DNA of 64,000 bases from Hymenobacter sublimis (lineage in GTDB: Bacteria > Bacteroidota > Bacteroidia > Cytophagales > Hymenobacteraceae): contig NZ_CP095848.1 of the NCBI RefSeq assembly GCF_023101345.1, positions 3,002,001 through 3,066,000 of the forward strand. Direction: 5' to 3'. Positions within the stretch are counted from its first letter, which is position 1. Every line of letters starts with the position of its first letter. The notes beneath the pieces were generated by a model, which was not told the DNA's origin, ran no database searches, and was given only the letters and a program-made list of their open reading frames with translations. Position numbers and translations under genes: made by a program. Shown one piece after another: positions 33,339 to 43,261 of this stretch.

Positions 33339-33424
33339 TTATGTAACGGCTGTGTAACTGGCGAATATAAAAACGCCATTTCCATCCCATACTATCTGTT
33401 TTTTTATGTAACGGTTATGTAACT
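33339..33424. repeat. Pair of 21 bp direct repeats containing ATGTAAC units
   Basis: Copies at 33339-33359 and 33404-33424 match at 19 of 21 bases and are 65 bp apart (start to start). Each contains two ATGTAAC-like units. They lie between the AT-rich AlbA_2 gene and the serine-biosynthesis gene and end about 10 bp before its ATG. They could be a regulator-binding site or a mark left by insertion of the AlbA_2 gene. Confidence 0.7.
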
Positions 33425-33433
33425 CCCCTTACT

Positions 33434-35335
33434 ATGCCCAACCAGCCGCAACCACTCCCCTACCTCATTATCGATTTCGACAGCACCTTCACGCAGGTAG
33501 AAGGCCTCGATGAATTGGCCGACATTGCCCTGACAGGTCAGCCGAACCGGGAGGAGGTAGTAAGCGCCATCCGGGCCCTGACGGACCGGGGCATGAGCGG
33601 GGAGTTAAACTTCTCGGAGTCGTTGAAGCAGCGGCTGACCCTGCTGCCGGCCCGGCGGGAGCACCTGCCCCTGCTAGTGGAGCGCCTGCGCGGCAAAGTA
33701 TCCGAAAGCATTCAGCGTAACCGCAGCTTTTTTGAGAAGTTTCAGGGCCGCATTTACATTGTCAGCAGCGGCTTCCGGGAGTTTATTGAGCCGGTGGTGG
33801 CCGAGTTTGGCATCGACGCCGCGCACGTGCTGGCCAATACCTTCTCCTTCGATGCCGAGGGCCGCATTACCGGCTTCGACCCCGAAAACGTGCTCAGCCG
33901 CGACGGGGGCAAGATTCTGCAGTTGCGCCAGCTCGACCTGGACGGCGACGTGTACGCCCTCGGCGACGGGTACACCGACTACCAAATTCGGGAGGCTGGG
34001 CTGGCCAACCGCTTCTACGCCTTCACCGAAAACGTGCACCGCGCAGCCGTAGTAGCCCGCGCCGATGAGGTGCTGCCTTCCTTCGACGAATTTCTCTACC
34101 AGAACAAGCTCCCGATGACCCTCTCCTACCCCAAAAACCGCATCAAAGTTCTGCTGCTCGAAAACCCCGACCCGCGCGCCGCCGAGCTGTTCCGCCAGGA
34201 AGGCTACCAGGTAGATACCGTGCCCGGTGGCCTCGACGAAGACGAGCTAGTGCAGCAGATTGAGGGCGTGAGCATTCTGGGCATCCGGAGCAAAACCCAG
34301 GTAACGCAACGGGTGCTGGAGGCCGCCAACCGCCTCATCAGCATCGGGGCGTTCTGCATCGGTACCAACCAAATTGATTTGACGGGCTGCATGAAAAAGG
34401 GCGTGGCCGTATTCAATGCCCCTTTCAGCAACACCCGCTCAGTGGTGGAGCTGGCCCTGGGCGAAATCATCATGCTGGCCCGCCGCATCCCCGAGAAAAG
34501 CCCCAAAATGCACGAGGGCGAGTGGGATAAATCGGCCAAGGGGTCGTTTGAAATCCGGGGCAAGAAGCTGGGCATCGTCGGCTACGGCAATATCGGCGCC
34601 CAGCTCTCGGTAGTGGCCGAGGCCGTGGGCATGCAGGTGCTGTACTACGACGTGGCCGAGAAGCTGCAGCTCGGCAACGCCGTGAAGTGCCGCACCCTGG
34701 AGGAACTGCTCCGCCAGTCCGACATTGTAACCCTGCACGTAGACGGCCGCCCGGCCAATACCAACCTCATCGGGGCCACGGAGCTGGCCATGATGAAGCC
34801 CGGCGCCCTGCTGCTCAACAATAGCCGCGGCCACGTGGTCGATGTGCCGGCCCTGGCCGCCGTGCTTCGCTCCGGCCACCTGGGCGGGGCCGCCGTGGAT
34901 GTGTTTCCCTACGAGCCCAAAACTAACCAAGAAAGCTTCGAGAGTGAGCTGCGCGGCCTGCCCAATGTGCTGCTCACCCCCCACGTGGGGGGTAGCACGG
35001 CCGAAGCTCAGCGCAACATTGCCGAGTTTGTGCCCGAGCGGATTATGCAGTACGTGAACACCGGCAACACCCAGCAGAGTGTCAATTTCCCCAACATTCA
35101 GCTGCCCGAGCAGCAGGCCCACCGCCTCATCCACATTCACCACAACGTGCCCGGCGTGCTGGCCCGCATCAACAACGTGCTGGCCCAACACCACGTCAAC
35201 ATCCTGGGGCAGTACCTGAAAACCAACGAGCACATCGGCTACGTCATCACCGACATCGACAAGCAGTACGAGTCGGAGGTAATCGGCGAGCTGCGCAAGG
35301 TGAAGCACACCATTAAGTTTCGAGTGCTGTATTAA
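33434..35335 (+). CDS. serA: Fusion of a HAD phosphoserine-phosphatase-like domain with D-3-phosphoglycerate dehydrogenase
   Basis: This 633-residue protein probably combines the first (3-phosphoglycerate dehydrogenase) and last (phosphoserine phosphatase) reactions of serine synthesis. The HAD domain (about 1-228) has motif I DFDST (Asp14, Asp16), IVSSGFREF and GDGYTDY. The dehydrogenase (about 232-550) has GTNQIDL, the NAD-binding loop GYGNIG (383-388), NNSRGHVVD (Arg465), FPYEP (Glu494) and TPHVGG (His517), the same triad as E. coli SerA. A C-terminal ACT domain follows (about 560-633, HHNVPGVLARINNVL), where serine feedback normally binds. It is full-length with an ATG at 33434. Whether the phosphatase domain acts on phosphoserine is inferred from family resemblance. 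Confidence 0.93.
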   Translation: MPNQPQPLPYLIIDFDSTFTQVEGLDELADIALTGQPNREEVVSAIRALTDRGMSGELNFSESLKQRLTLLPARREHLPLLVERLRGKVSESIQRNRSFFEKFQGRIYIVSSGFREFIEPVVAEFGIDAAHVLANTFSFDAEGRITGFDPENVLSRDGGKILQLRQLDLDGDVYALGDGYTDYQIREAGLANRFYAFTENVHRAAVVARADEVLPSFDEFLYQNKLPMTLSYPKNRIKVLLLENPDPRAAELFRQEGYQVDTVPGGLDEDELVQQIEGVSILGIRSKTQVTQRVLEAANRLISIGAFCIGTNQIDLTGCMKKGVAVFNAPFSNTRSVVELALGEIIMLARRIPEKSPKMHEGEWDKSAKGSFEIRGKKLGIVGYGNIGAQLSVVAEAVGMQVLYYDVAEKLQLGNAVKCRTLEELLRQSDIVTLHVDGRPANTNLIGATELAMMKPGALLLNNSRGHVVDVPALAAVLRSGHLGGAAVDVFPYEPKTNQESFESELRGLPNVLLTPHVGGSTAEAQRNIAEFVPERIMQYVNTGNTQQSVNFPNIQLPEQQAHRLIHIHHNVPGVLARINNVLAQHHVNILGQYLKTNEHIGYVITDIDKQYESEVIGELRKVKHTIKFRVLY

Positions 35336-35365
35336 GGGCGTGTGCCTAAGAAGATTCACTAGACC

Positions 35366-35462
35366 GTCATGCAGAGCCGGAGGCGAAGCATCTGGCGTGC
35401 AGTCGTTGCCATAGTACTCAGACGTCAGCACGCCAGATGCTTCGCCTCCGGCTCTGCATGAC
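35366..35462. repeat. Long palindromic repeat, copy C
   Basis: Perfect 35 bp arms (35366-35400 and 35428-35462) with the core GAAGCATCTGGCG and a 27 nt loop lie between the convergent serA and carboxypeptidase genes. Confidence 0.95.
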
Positions 35463-35518
35463 AGCCTTCGTGAAATAAATTCACACGCCTTCTTACAAGA
35501 TAGATCTTACCCCCGTTT

Positions 35519-36880
35519 CTACAGCCGCTCCCGAACCTGGCCTAGGATCTTCTCCATCTCGGCGCGTACGGGAGCATCATCGCCGGGCAGGTTGTTGTTC
35601 AGGAAGCTGAAGGCCAGCAGCCGACCGGACTTGGTCCTGATGTAGCCTACTAAGTTGTGATTGTTGGTGAGCGTACCAGTTTTGCCCCACAGCCAAGGTT
35701 TACCCGCCACGGGGCGGTAGCGCCGACGCAGAGTACCTTGTCCGCCGCCGGCGGCCAGCAGGCTCAGCAGGCGCGGCTCCGCTACCTCCTGGTGCAGACG
35801 CAACAGCAACGCCACCAGCGTACGAGGCGTCACGAGGTTGAGGCGCGAGAGGCCGGAGCCATCAACCCACACTGGGGCATCGGGCAAGCCCGCGAGGTAG
35901 CGCTGCTGCACTACCTGGATAGTACGGGCCGTGTTCAAAGAGTCAAGGCGGAGCGAGGAGGAACACAGCAGCAGGAGCTGCTCGGCCAGGAAATTGTCGC
36001 TCACCCGAATCATGCGACGATAGAGCGAATCGACGGGTAGCCCGCGCAGCGTGTACACTGCATCCTGGGGCCGCAGGCGCAGCGGCACGGGAAGCACGGG
36101 GCGGCGCAGGGTGTCCTGAAGCAGTTGCAGGAGCAGCGCCGAACTAGTTCGAAACGGGGTTTCATCGACCCAGTTTTTCGTGGCTGGAAACACGGTGAAG
36201 CGGTTTTCCAGCGGCGTACGGCGCACGTGGTCATCGGCCGGATTAGCCGTGCCAGCCGGGGCCAGTTCTGTGAGCGGCCGGAAGAAGCGCGGATGCACGC
36301 GGGGTAGCGCCGGACCTGGTTTGCCGTAAAAACGCACCGTGTGGCCGTACACCGGAAAGGCCCCGCGCTCGGGCTGAAAGTAGTAGTTGTAGTCGTCCCA
36401 GCTCCACCCCGGCCCGAAGGCGGTAACGGTGGGCACCTCGGCGTAGAACAGCTTTTCGGGCCTATTTTGCAAGAAGATGAAAGCCCGCCGGAAGGGTACG
36501 TCGCCGTGGAGCAGGGTAGGGTCGCCAGTTCCCCAGAACACGAGGCTGTCGGGGCGCACCACGTAATGCAGGCTGGGCAAGGAATCGGGTAGCAAGCGCA
36601 GCCCGGCGTAGAGGCTGAACAGCTTCATGGTGCTGGCCGGGGTGAAATATCGGTCGTCATTCAGCCCAAATAGCTGCTGCCCCGTGGCTACATCCGTCAG
36701 GCACACGCCCACGTGGTGCCGCCGCAACACCGCCGAAGAAGTAAGCAACTGCTCTAGCCACGGCAAACCAGAAGCAGGTGCAGGAGTAGCAGTGGGCAGT
36801 ATTTGGGCAGTAACAGGAAACCCAAGCAGCAGGTATAGCAGCACGAGCAAGGCGCGTTGCAGCAAGCGAAAAAACGGCAT
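35519..36880 (-). CDS. D-alanyl-D-alanine carboxypeptidase/endopeptidase (PBP4/DacB family)
   Basis: This 453-residue periplasmic serine peptidase trims or cuts peptidoglycan cross-links. A signal peptide (MPFFRLLQRALLVLLYLLLGFPVTAQ) supports the ATG at 36880 rather than the upstream one at 37000. The three penicillin-binding motifs are present: STMK (Ser83, Lys86), SDN in RVSDNFLAEQ (about 300) and KTG in WGKTGT (about 400-402). The long insert between the first and second motifs is normal for the S13 family. It has a palindromic repeat downstream. Confidence 0.92.
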   Translation of the reverse strand: MPFFRLLQRALLVLLYLLLGFPVTAQILPTATPAPASGLPWLEQLLTSSAVLRRHHVGVCLTDVATGQQLFGLNDDRYFTPASTMKLFSLYAGLRLLPDSLPSLHYVVRPDSLVFWGTGDPTLLHGDVPFRRAFIFLQNRPEKLFYAEVPTVTAFGPGWSWDDYNYYFQPERGAFPVYGHTVRFYGKPGPALPRVHPRFFRPLTELAPAGTANPADDHVRRTPLENRFTVFPATKNWVDETPFRTSSALLLQLLQDTLRRPVLPVPLRLRPQDAVYTLRGLPVDSLYRRMIRVSDNFLAEQLLLLCSSSLRLDSLNTARTIQVVQQRYLAGLPDAPVWVDGSGLSRLNLVTPRTLVALLLRLHQEVAEPRLLSLLAAGGGQGTLRRRYRPVAGKPWLWGKTGTLTNNHNLVGYIRTKSGRLLAFSFLNNNLPGDDAPVRAEMEKILGQVRERL

Positions 36881-37208
36881 CAAGGCAGAAGTGATAAGCA
36901 AAACACCCGCAACTTGGGCAAAACCACCGCGCTTTTCAACTGCTGCGCTTGTTTGAGGGTAGTAGAGGCTTCTACTATCATGCTTCGCTGCGCCCGGCAC
37001 GACGGGCTTTTACCTATTATCTGCGCCAGGGCAGTTTTGCCTCGTAATCAGTTGCAAACCCAACTATTCCCCGGGCAATAGACAGTCATTTCCTCGAGCC
37101 CGCGCCTTGGGAAGCCATAATTTCGTAGGGGTGGCCCCGCGGGCAAAGGCAACCCGCTCACAACCTGGCAGTATGAGTTGGTATATCCATCACCTACAGC
37201 CTGCTTCT
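36881..37208. other. Divergent intergenic region, no gene seen
   Basis: This 328 bp stretch should contain the promoters for the carboxypeptidase gene (minus) and the oxidoreductase gene (plus). Around 36979-37015 there is a damaged copy of a palindromic repeat arm (CATGCTTCGCTGCGCCC...GACGGGC). No coding sequence is supported. Confidence 0.5.
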
Positions 37209-38645
37209 ATGTCCATCACCAATGAACTGTTCCATACCGTGTTGCGCCACGCCAGCCAAGAGGTTTCGCGCAAGGAGTTTCTGAGCCTTGCCGGACGCGG
37301 GCTAGCTGTGGGCGTAGCAACCAGCACGCTAGCCAGCTGCCAGGATAAGTCGGCTTCCGCTTCGGCCGCTACTACCCCCACTACGGGCACGCCCGCCTCG
37401 GAGGTAGATGCCAGCACGGTGTATGCGGCCCCAGGTGGCCAGCAGATACCTTCTTCCGAGGCAGTGTCGCCGCCGGCCAAGGTACCCGCCGACCTGAACA
37501 AGCCCATCGAACTGGAAGCCTGGAAGTCGGACGTGGACCCCCAATCGGGGCCGGTGCCTACCCCCCTGCCCCCCGACAAACGCGTGGGCTACGCCCTGGT
37601 GGGCCTGGGCCACCTCACCCTGGAGGAGCTACTGCCAGCCTTTGGAGAATGCAAAAAATCGAAGCCGGTGGCCTTGGTCAGCGGCTCACCGGAGAAGCTT
37701 AAGAAAGTGGCTCAGCAATATGGCATCAAGCCCGAAAGCTGCTACAGCTACCAGGATTATGATAAGCTCAAGGACAATCCCGAAGTGCAGGTTATTTACA
37801 TTGTACTACCTAACTCCATGCACGCTGAGTACACCATCCGGGGGGCCCAGGCCGGCAAGCACATCCTCTGCGAAAAGCCCATGGCCAACTCTTCGGCCGA
37901 GTGCGAGGCCATGATTGCGGCCTGCAAAAAAGCCAATAAAAAGCTCATGGTGGCCTACCGCATTCAGTACGAGCCTTACAACCGGCAGGTAAAAGAGATG
38001 GTGCGCGGCAACAAGTTCGGCAAGCCCAAGTACATCGAAGCCCAGAACAGCCAGAGCTCCGCCAACCCCGACCACTGGCGCCACAAACAGGACCTGGCCG
38101 GCGGCGGTGCCCTCCCCGATATTGGCCTCTATTGTCTCAATACCAGCCGTTTTGTGCTGGGCACGGAGCCCACCGAGGTTTTTGCCTACTCCCACAGCAC
38201 GCCCGGCAACCCCTTGTTCAAGGAGGTAGAGGAAGCCATGTCGTGGCAGATGCGCTTCCCCGACGGCGTCATTGTCAACTGCATTACCCACTACAATACC
38301 CACGATTCCCGTTTCTACCGCGTGAACACCGAGCGAGGCTGGATTCACGTGGATAACGCCTACGCCTACACCGGCCAGCAGCTGCAAACCTCCCACGCCG
38401 AAGGGCCCGCCAAGATGAAAAACCAGGTGGTGCTGAGCGAGAAGAACCAGTTTGCCGCTGAAATGGACCACTTTTCAGAGTGCGTGCTGGAAGACAAGCC
38501 GCCCCACACTCCCGGCGAGGAAGGCTTGCAGGACCAGCGCATCATGGAGGCCATCTACCAATCGGCCCGTGAGGGCCGCCCGGTAAAGCTGACGCCAGTG
38601 CAAGGCACCGATGTATTCCGCGGCCCCGAACCGAAACAGGCGTAA
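37209..38645 (+). CDS. Gfo/Idh/MocA-family oxidoreductase with Tat-like lipoprotein signal
   Basis: This 478-residue protein resembles glucose-fructose oxidoreductase and related sugar oxidoreductases. The N-terminus has SRKEFLSLAGRG followed by a hydrophobic stretch and a lipobox TLASC (Cys44), a Tat-type lipoprotein signal with RK for RR. The Rossmann domain begins GYALVGLGHLTL (about 155-165), followed by CEKPMANSSAECE, the typical EKP motif of this family, and by the C-terminal beta-sheet domain (HWRHKQDLAGGGALPDIGLY). The enzyme therefore probably acts in the periplasm with a tightly bound nicotinamide cofactor. The ATG at 37209 gives the signal its usual position; ATGs at 37107 and 37173 would lengthen it. 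Confidence 0.9.
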   Translation: MSITNELFHTVLRHASQEVSRKEFLSLAGRGLAVGVATSTLASCQDKSASASAATTPTTGTPASEVDASTVYAAPGGQQIPSSEAVSPPAKVPADLNKPIELEAWKSDVDPQSGPVPTPLPPDKRVGYALVGLGHLTLEELLPAFGECKKSKPVALVSGSPEKLKKVAQQYGIKPESCYSYQDYDKLKDNPEVQVIYIVLPNSMHAEYTIRGAQAGKHILCEKPMANSSAECEAMIAACKKANKKLMVAYRIQYEPYNRQVKEMVRGNKFGKPKYIEAQNSQSSANPDHWRHKQDLAGGGALPDIGLYCLNTSRFVLGTEPTEVFAYSHSTPGNPLFKEVEEAMSWQMRFPDGVIVNCITHYNTHDSRFYRVNTERGWIHVDNAYAYTGQQLQTSHAEGPAKMKNQVVLSEKNQFAAEMDHFSECVLEDKPPHTPGEEGLQDQRIMEAIYQSAREGRPVKLTPVQGTDVFRGPEPKQA

Positions 38646-38658
38646 AACACCTGATTAA

Positions 38659-40530
<1,872 letters not shown>

Positions 40531-40591
40531 CAGCGGTGAGGTGAAATGATGAACTAGTGAGCTGGTACATCTCATTCACTCACTAGTTATT

Positions 40592-40689
40592 CGTCATGCC
40601 GAGGCGCAGCCGAAGCATCTCGCTCGAGTCGTTGAGTTATCACTACAACGTCAGCACGCGAGATGCTTCGGCTGCGCCTCGGCATGACG
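40592..40689. repeat. Long palindromic repeat, copy E
   Basis: Perfect 32 bp arms (40592-40623 and 40658-40689) with the core CCGAAGCATCTCGC; loop includes GAGTCGTTGAG and ACAACGTCAGCAC. It lies between pyrG and yidC. Confidence 0.95.
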
Positions 40690-40879
40690 TTCTTTTTGCA
40701 TTTTCTGGCTGTAGCTAACTCACTTTGGCTTCTACCTACCCCTCTATTTCGCCTTTCCACCTGACAAAAGTGCCGCCGCGAAAAATATTCGCCTGACAAG
40801 TCCGACCTTTGCGGCAGCGGCGCCGGATTTTTGCTGGCGGCGTACCTTCTCTTCTTTATTCGCCTTCACTAGTATTTGA

Positions 40880-42757
40880 ATGGACCGAAATTCAGCAATA
40901 GGCATCTTCCTGATGGCTGCCTTGCTTCTGATTTACCTGCAGTTCGCGCCCAAGCCGAAACCCGAGCCCGCGCTGCAGCCCGCCAAAACTGCCGCGGCCA
41001 CGCCCGGTGCCACTCCGGTGGCTCCCGATTCGGCGGCTCTGGCCCAGCAGCTTGGCTCGTTTGCCGCCGCGGCCCAGGGCACTGCCCAAACCGCTCAGCT
41101 GCAAAACGAGAACCTGACGATTACCTTCTCGTCGAAAGGCGGCCGGATTGAGGCCGTGCGCCTGAACAAGTACAAGACCTTCCGGGGCCAGCCCCTGGAT
41201 TTGCTCGATGCTCAGAGCGCCCAGCTGGATACGCGCTTCCGCACCACCGACGGCCGCCAGATCAAGCTTTCCGACCTGTACTTCCGCCCTGAGCCTCAGG
41301 GTAGCAACGAACTGCGCTTCGTGGCCGACGTGGCCGGCGGCCAGATCGAGCAGTTGTATACACTACCCGCCAATAGCTTTGAGGTAGGCTACAAGCTGCG
41401 CTTCAACGGGTTGACGGCGACCCTAGCCCAGGAGCCGGTAACGTTCACCTTCCTCGACCGGGTGCGCCAGACCGAGCAGGTGGCCAAGCAGAACCGCAAC
41501 CACACCACCATCAACCACTACCTCGCTTCCGGCGACCATGCCGCCCTGACCGAGGCCTCCGAGAATCCGGAGGAAATAAAGATAACGGAGCCCGTGAAGT
41601 GGGCCGCCCACAAGCACGACTTCTTCGTGGCCGGCATCATTGCCGATAACCAGTTCAGCAACGGGCAGTTCAACTCCTCGGTGAACCTGGAGGACACGAC
41701 CTACCTCAAGACCTTGAGCTCTACTTTGAGCATTCCAGCTGCCGACGTGCAGCAGGGCAAGGCTAACTTTCGCTTCTATTTCGGGCCGAACGCCTATAAC
41801 ATCCTGAAGGAAGTAACGCCCGGCTTCGACCGGAACGTGTACCTGGGCTGGGGCTTGTTCCGCTGGGTTAACCAGTTCGTGATTCTGCCCGTGTTCCACG
41901 TGCTGGAGAAATTCGTGAGCAGCTACGGCATCATCATCGCCCTGCTGGTGGTGCTGATTAAGCTAGTGACCTGGCCCCTGACCTATAAGACGTACGAGTC
42001 GCAGGCCCGCATGAAGGTGCTCAAGCCCGAGCTGGATGCCATCAAGGAAAAGTACCCCGACGACCAGATGAAGCAGCAGCAGGAGCAAATGAAGCTCTAC
42101 CAGACCATGGGGGTCTCGCCGCTGAGCGGCTGCGTGCCCACGCTGCTGACCATCCCGATCCTGTTCGCCATGTTCCAGTTCTTCCCCAACGCCATTGAGC
42201 TGCGGCAGGAGCACTTCCTGTGGGCAAATGACCTGAGCACCTACGACGACCTGATCAAGCTGCCCTTCAACGTACCCTTCCTGGGCAACCACATCAGCTT
42301 GTTCACGCTGCTGATGACGATTTCGACCCTGGCCATGACTTACCAGAGCAACCAGGCCAACCCGGCGGCCATGCAGGGCCCGATGAAGTTTTACAGCTAC
42401 CTCATGCCGCTGGTGTTCTTCTTCGTGCTTAACGACTTCGCCGCGGGCCTGACCTGGTACTACCTGGTTTCGAACCTGGTAACTCTGGGCCAGCAGGCCC
42501 TCACCCGCCGGTTCGTCGACGACACTAAGGTGCGCGCCAAGCTGGAAGCCAACAAGGTGAAGAACAAAGACAAGAAGCCTTCCGGCTTGGGTGCCCGCCT
42601 CGCCGACGCCATGAAAGCCGCCCAGGAGAAAGAAGCCCAGACTCGCCAGGCCGGCCGCAACACCGCCGCCGATGATACGGATGATTCTGACACTGAGCCC
42701 GGCACCGGTGCCTCGGATATTTCGCCCAAGCGCCCCCGCAAAACGCGCCGGTCGTAA
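40880..42757 (+). CDS. yidC: Membrane protein insertase YidC
   Basis: This 625-residue inner-membrane protein inserts and folds membrane proteins alone or with SecYEG. An N-terminal anchor (AIGIFLMAALLLIYLQF, 5-21) precedes a large periplasmic beta domain (about 65-325). The conserved five-helix insertase domain (about 340-555) has YGIIIALLVVLIKLVTWPLTYK with the functional Arg in KTYESQARMK. It also has GVSPLSGCVPTLLTIPILFA and the C-terminal segments. A basic tail (RPRKTRRS) may contact the ribosome. Its own promoter lies after a palindromic repeat; a terminator follows at 42776-42822. Confidence 0.97.
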   Translation: MDRNSAIGIFLMAALLLIYLQFAPKPKPEPALQPAKTAAATPGATPVAPDSAALAQQLGSFAAAAQGTAQTAQLQNENLTITFSSKGGRIEAVRLNKYKTFRGQPLDLLDAQSAQLDTRFRTTDGRQIKLSDLYFRPEPQGSNELRFVADVAGGQIEQLYTLPANSFEVGYKLRFNGLTATLAQEPVTFTFLDRVRQTEQVAKQNRNHTTINHYLASGDHAALTEASENPEEIKITEPVKWAAHKHDFFVAGIIADNQFSNGQFNSSVNLEDTTYLKTLSSTLSIPAADVQQGKANFRFYFGPNAYNILKEVTPGFDRNVYLGWGLFRWVNQFVILPVFHVLEKFVSSYGIIIALLVVLIKLVTWPLTYKTYESQARMKVLKPELDAIKEKYPDDQMKQQQEQMKLYQTMGVSPLSGCVPTLLTIPILFAMFQFFPNAIELRQEHFLWANDLSTYDDLIKLPFNVPFLGNHISLFTLLMTISTLAMTYQSNQANPAAMQGPMKFYSYLMPLVFFFVLNDFAAGLTWYYLVSNLVTLGQQALTRRFVDDTKVRAKLEANKVKNKDKKPSGLGARLADAMKAAQEKEAQTRQAGRNTAADDTDDSDTEPGTGASDISPKRPRKTRRS

Positions 42758-42775
42758 TTCGGAGCAGTAGCGTAG

Positions 42776-42822
42776 AAACGACAACGCCCTGTTGCCTTCC
42801 GGTAGCAGGGCGTTGTCGTTTT
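42776..42822. terminator. Intrinsic terminator after yidC
   Basis: Perfect 16 bp arms (AAACGACAACGCCCTG, 42776-42791, with 42806-42821) enclose a 14 nt loop, ending in TTTT. Confidence 0.93.
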
Positions 42823-42955
42823 ACGTGGTCTATATATAGAGTGAGGTAGCTCCCTACCCCTCAGTACCGCCTGTTGTTCTTTTCTGCAGCGACCTACCTT
42901 ATATCCGGTTAACTAAGCCGAGTGAACAGCCAAGGCTTATGGATTGCACAAGGCC

Positions 42956-43103
42956 GTCATGCTGAGCGGAGCGAAGCATCTCTACCTCTGGCTAATTCCA
43001 ACGCTTGCTCAGACGAAGCGGTAGAGATGCTTCGGCTGCGCTCAGCATGACAGTTAGTTTGGCAACGTCAGCCCGCGAGATGCTTCGCTCCGGTCTGCAT
43101 GAC
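42956..43103. repeat. Composite palindromic repeat, copy F (three arms)
   Basis: A left arm (42956-42985) pairs with a right arm at 43021-43051 with a small indel, and a second right-type arm follows at 43064-43103 that also complements the left arm and its flank (GGCCGTCATGC against GCATGACGGCC). Three arms suggest a tandem or recombined element. It lies in the 504 bp gap between the convergent yidC and substrate-binding-protein genes. Confidence 0.88.
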
Positions 43104-43136
43104 GGCCTTTGAGTTGACGTTAGCAGTTCCTCTCTC

Positions 43137-43216
43137 CTGTCATTCCAAGCACAGTGAGAAATCTGGGTTATCCATCGGATGCCTTAACCCAGATTCCTCC
43201 TGTGTCGGAATGACAG
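43137..43216. repeat. Palindromic repeat, copy G (CTGTCATTCC type)
   Basis: Imperfect arms (43137-43170 and 43185-43216) begin CTGTCATTCC and contain AATCTGGGTTA. The outer motif relates it to the GTCAT-type palindromes, but the inner sequence differs. No gene is seen in the rest of 42823-43261. Confidence 0.8.
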
Positions 43217-43261
43217 ATGGTGCTACTTGTATTGCTACTGCTCCTAGTACTATAACCAGAC

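Noticed and set aside
34439..35431. 330-residue minus-strand ORF opposite serA
   Set aside because: Antisense to an intact dehydrogenase; composition is that of a complementary-frame shadow.
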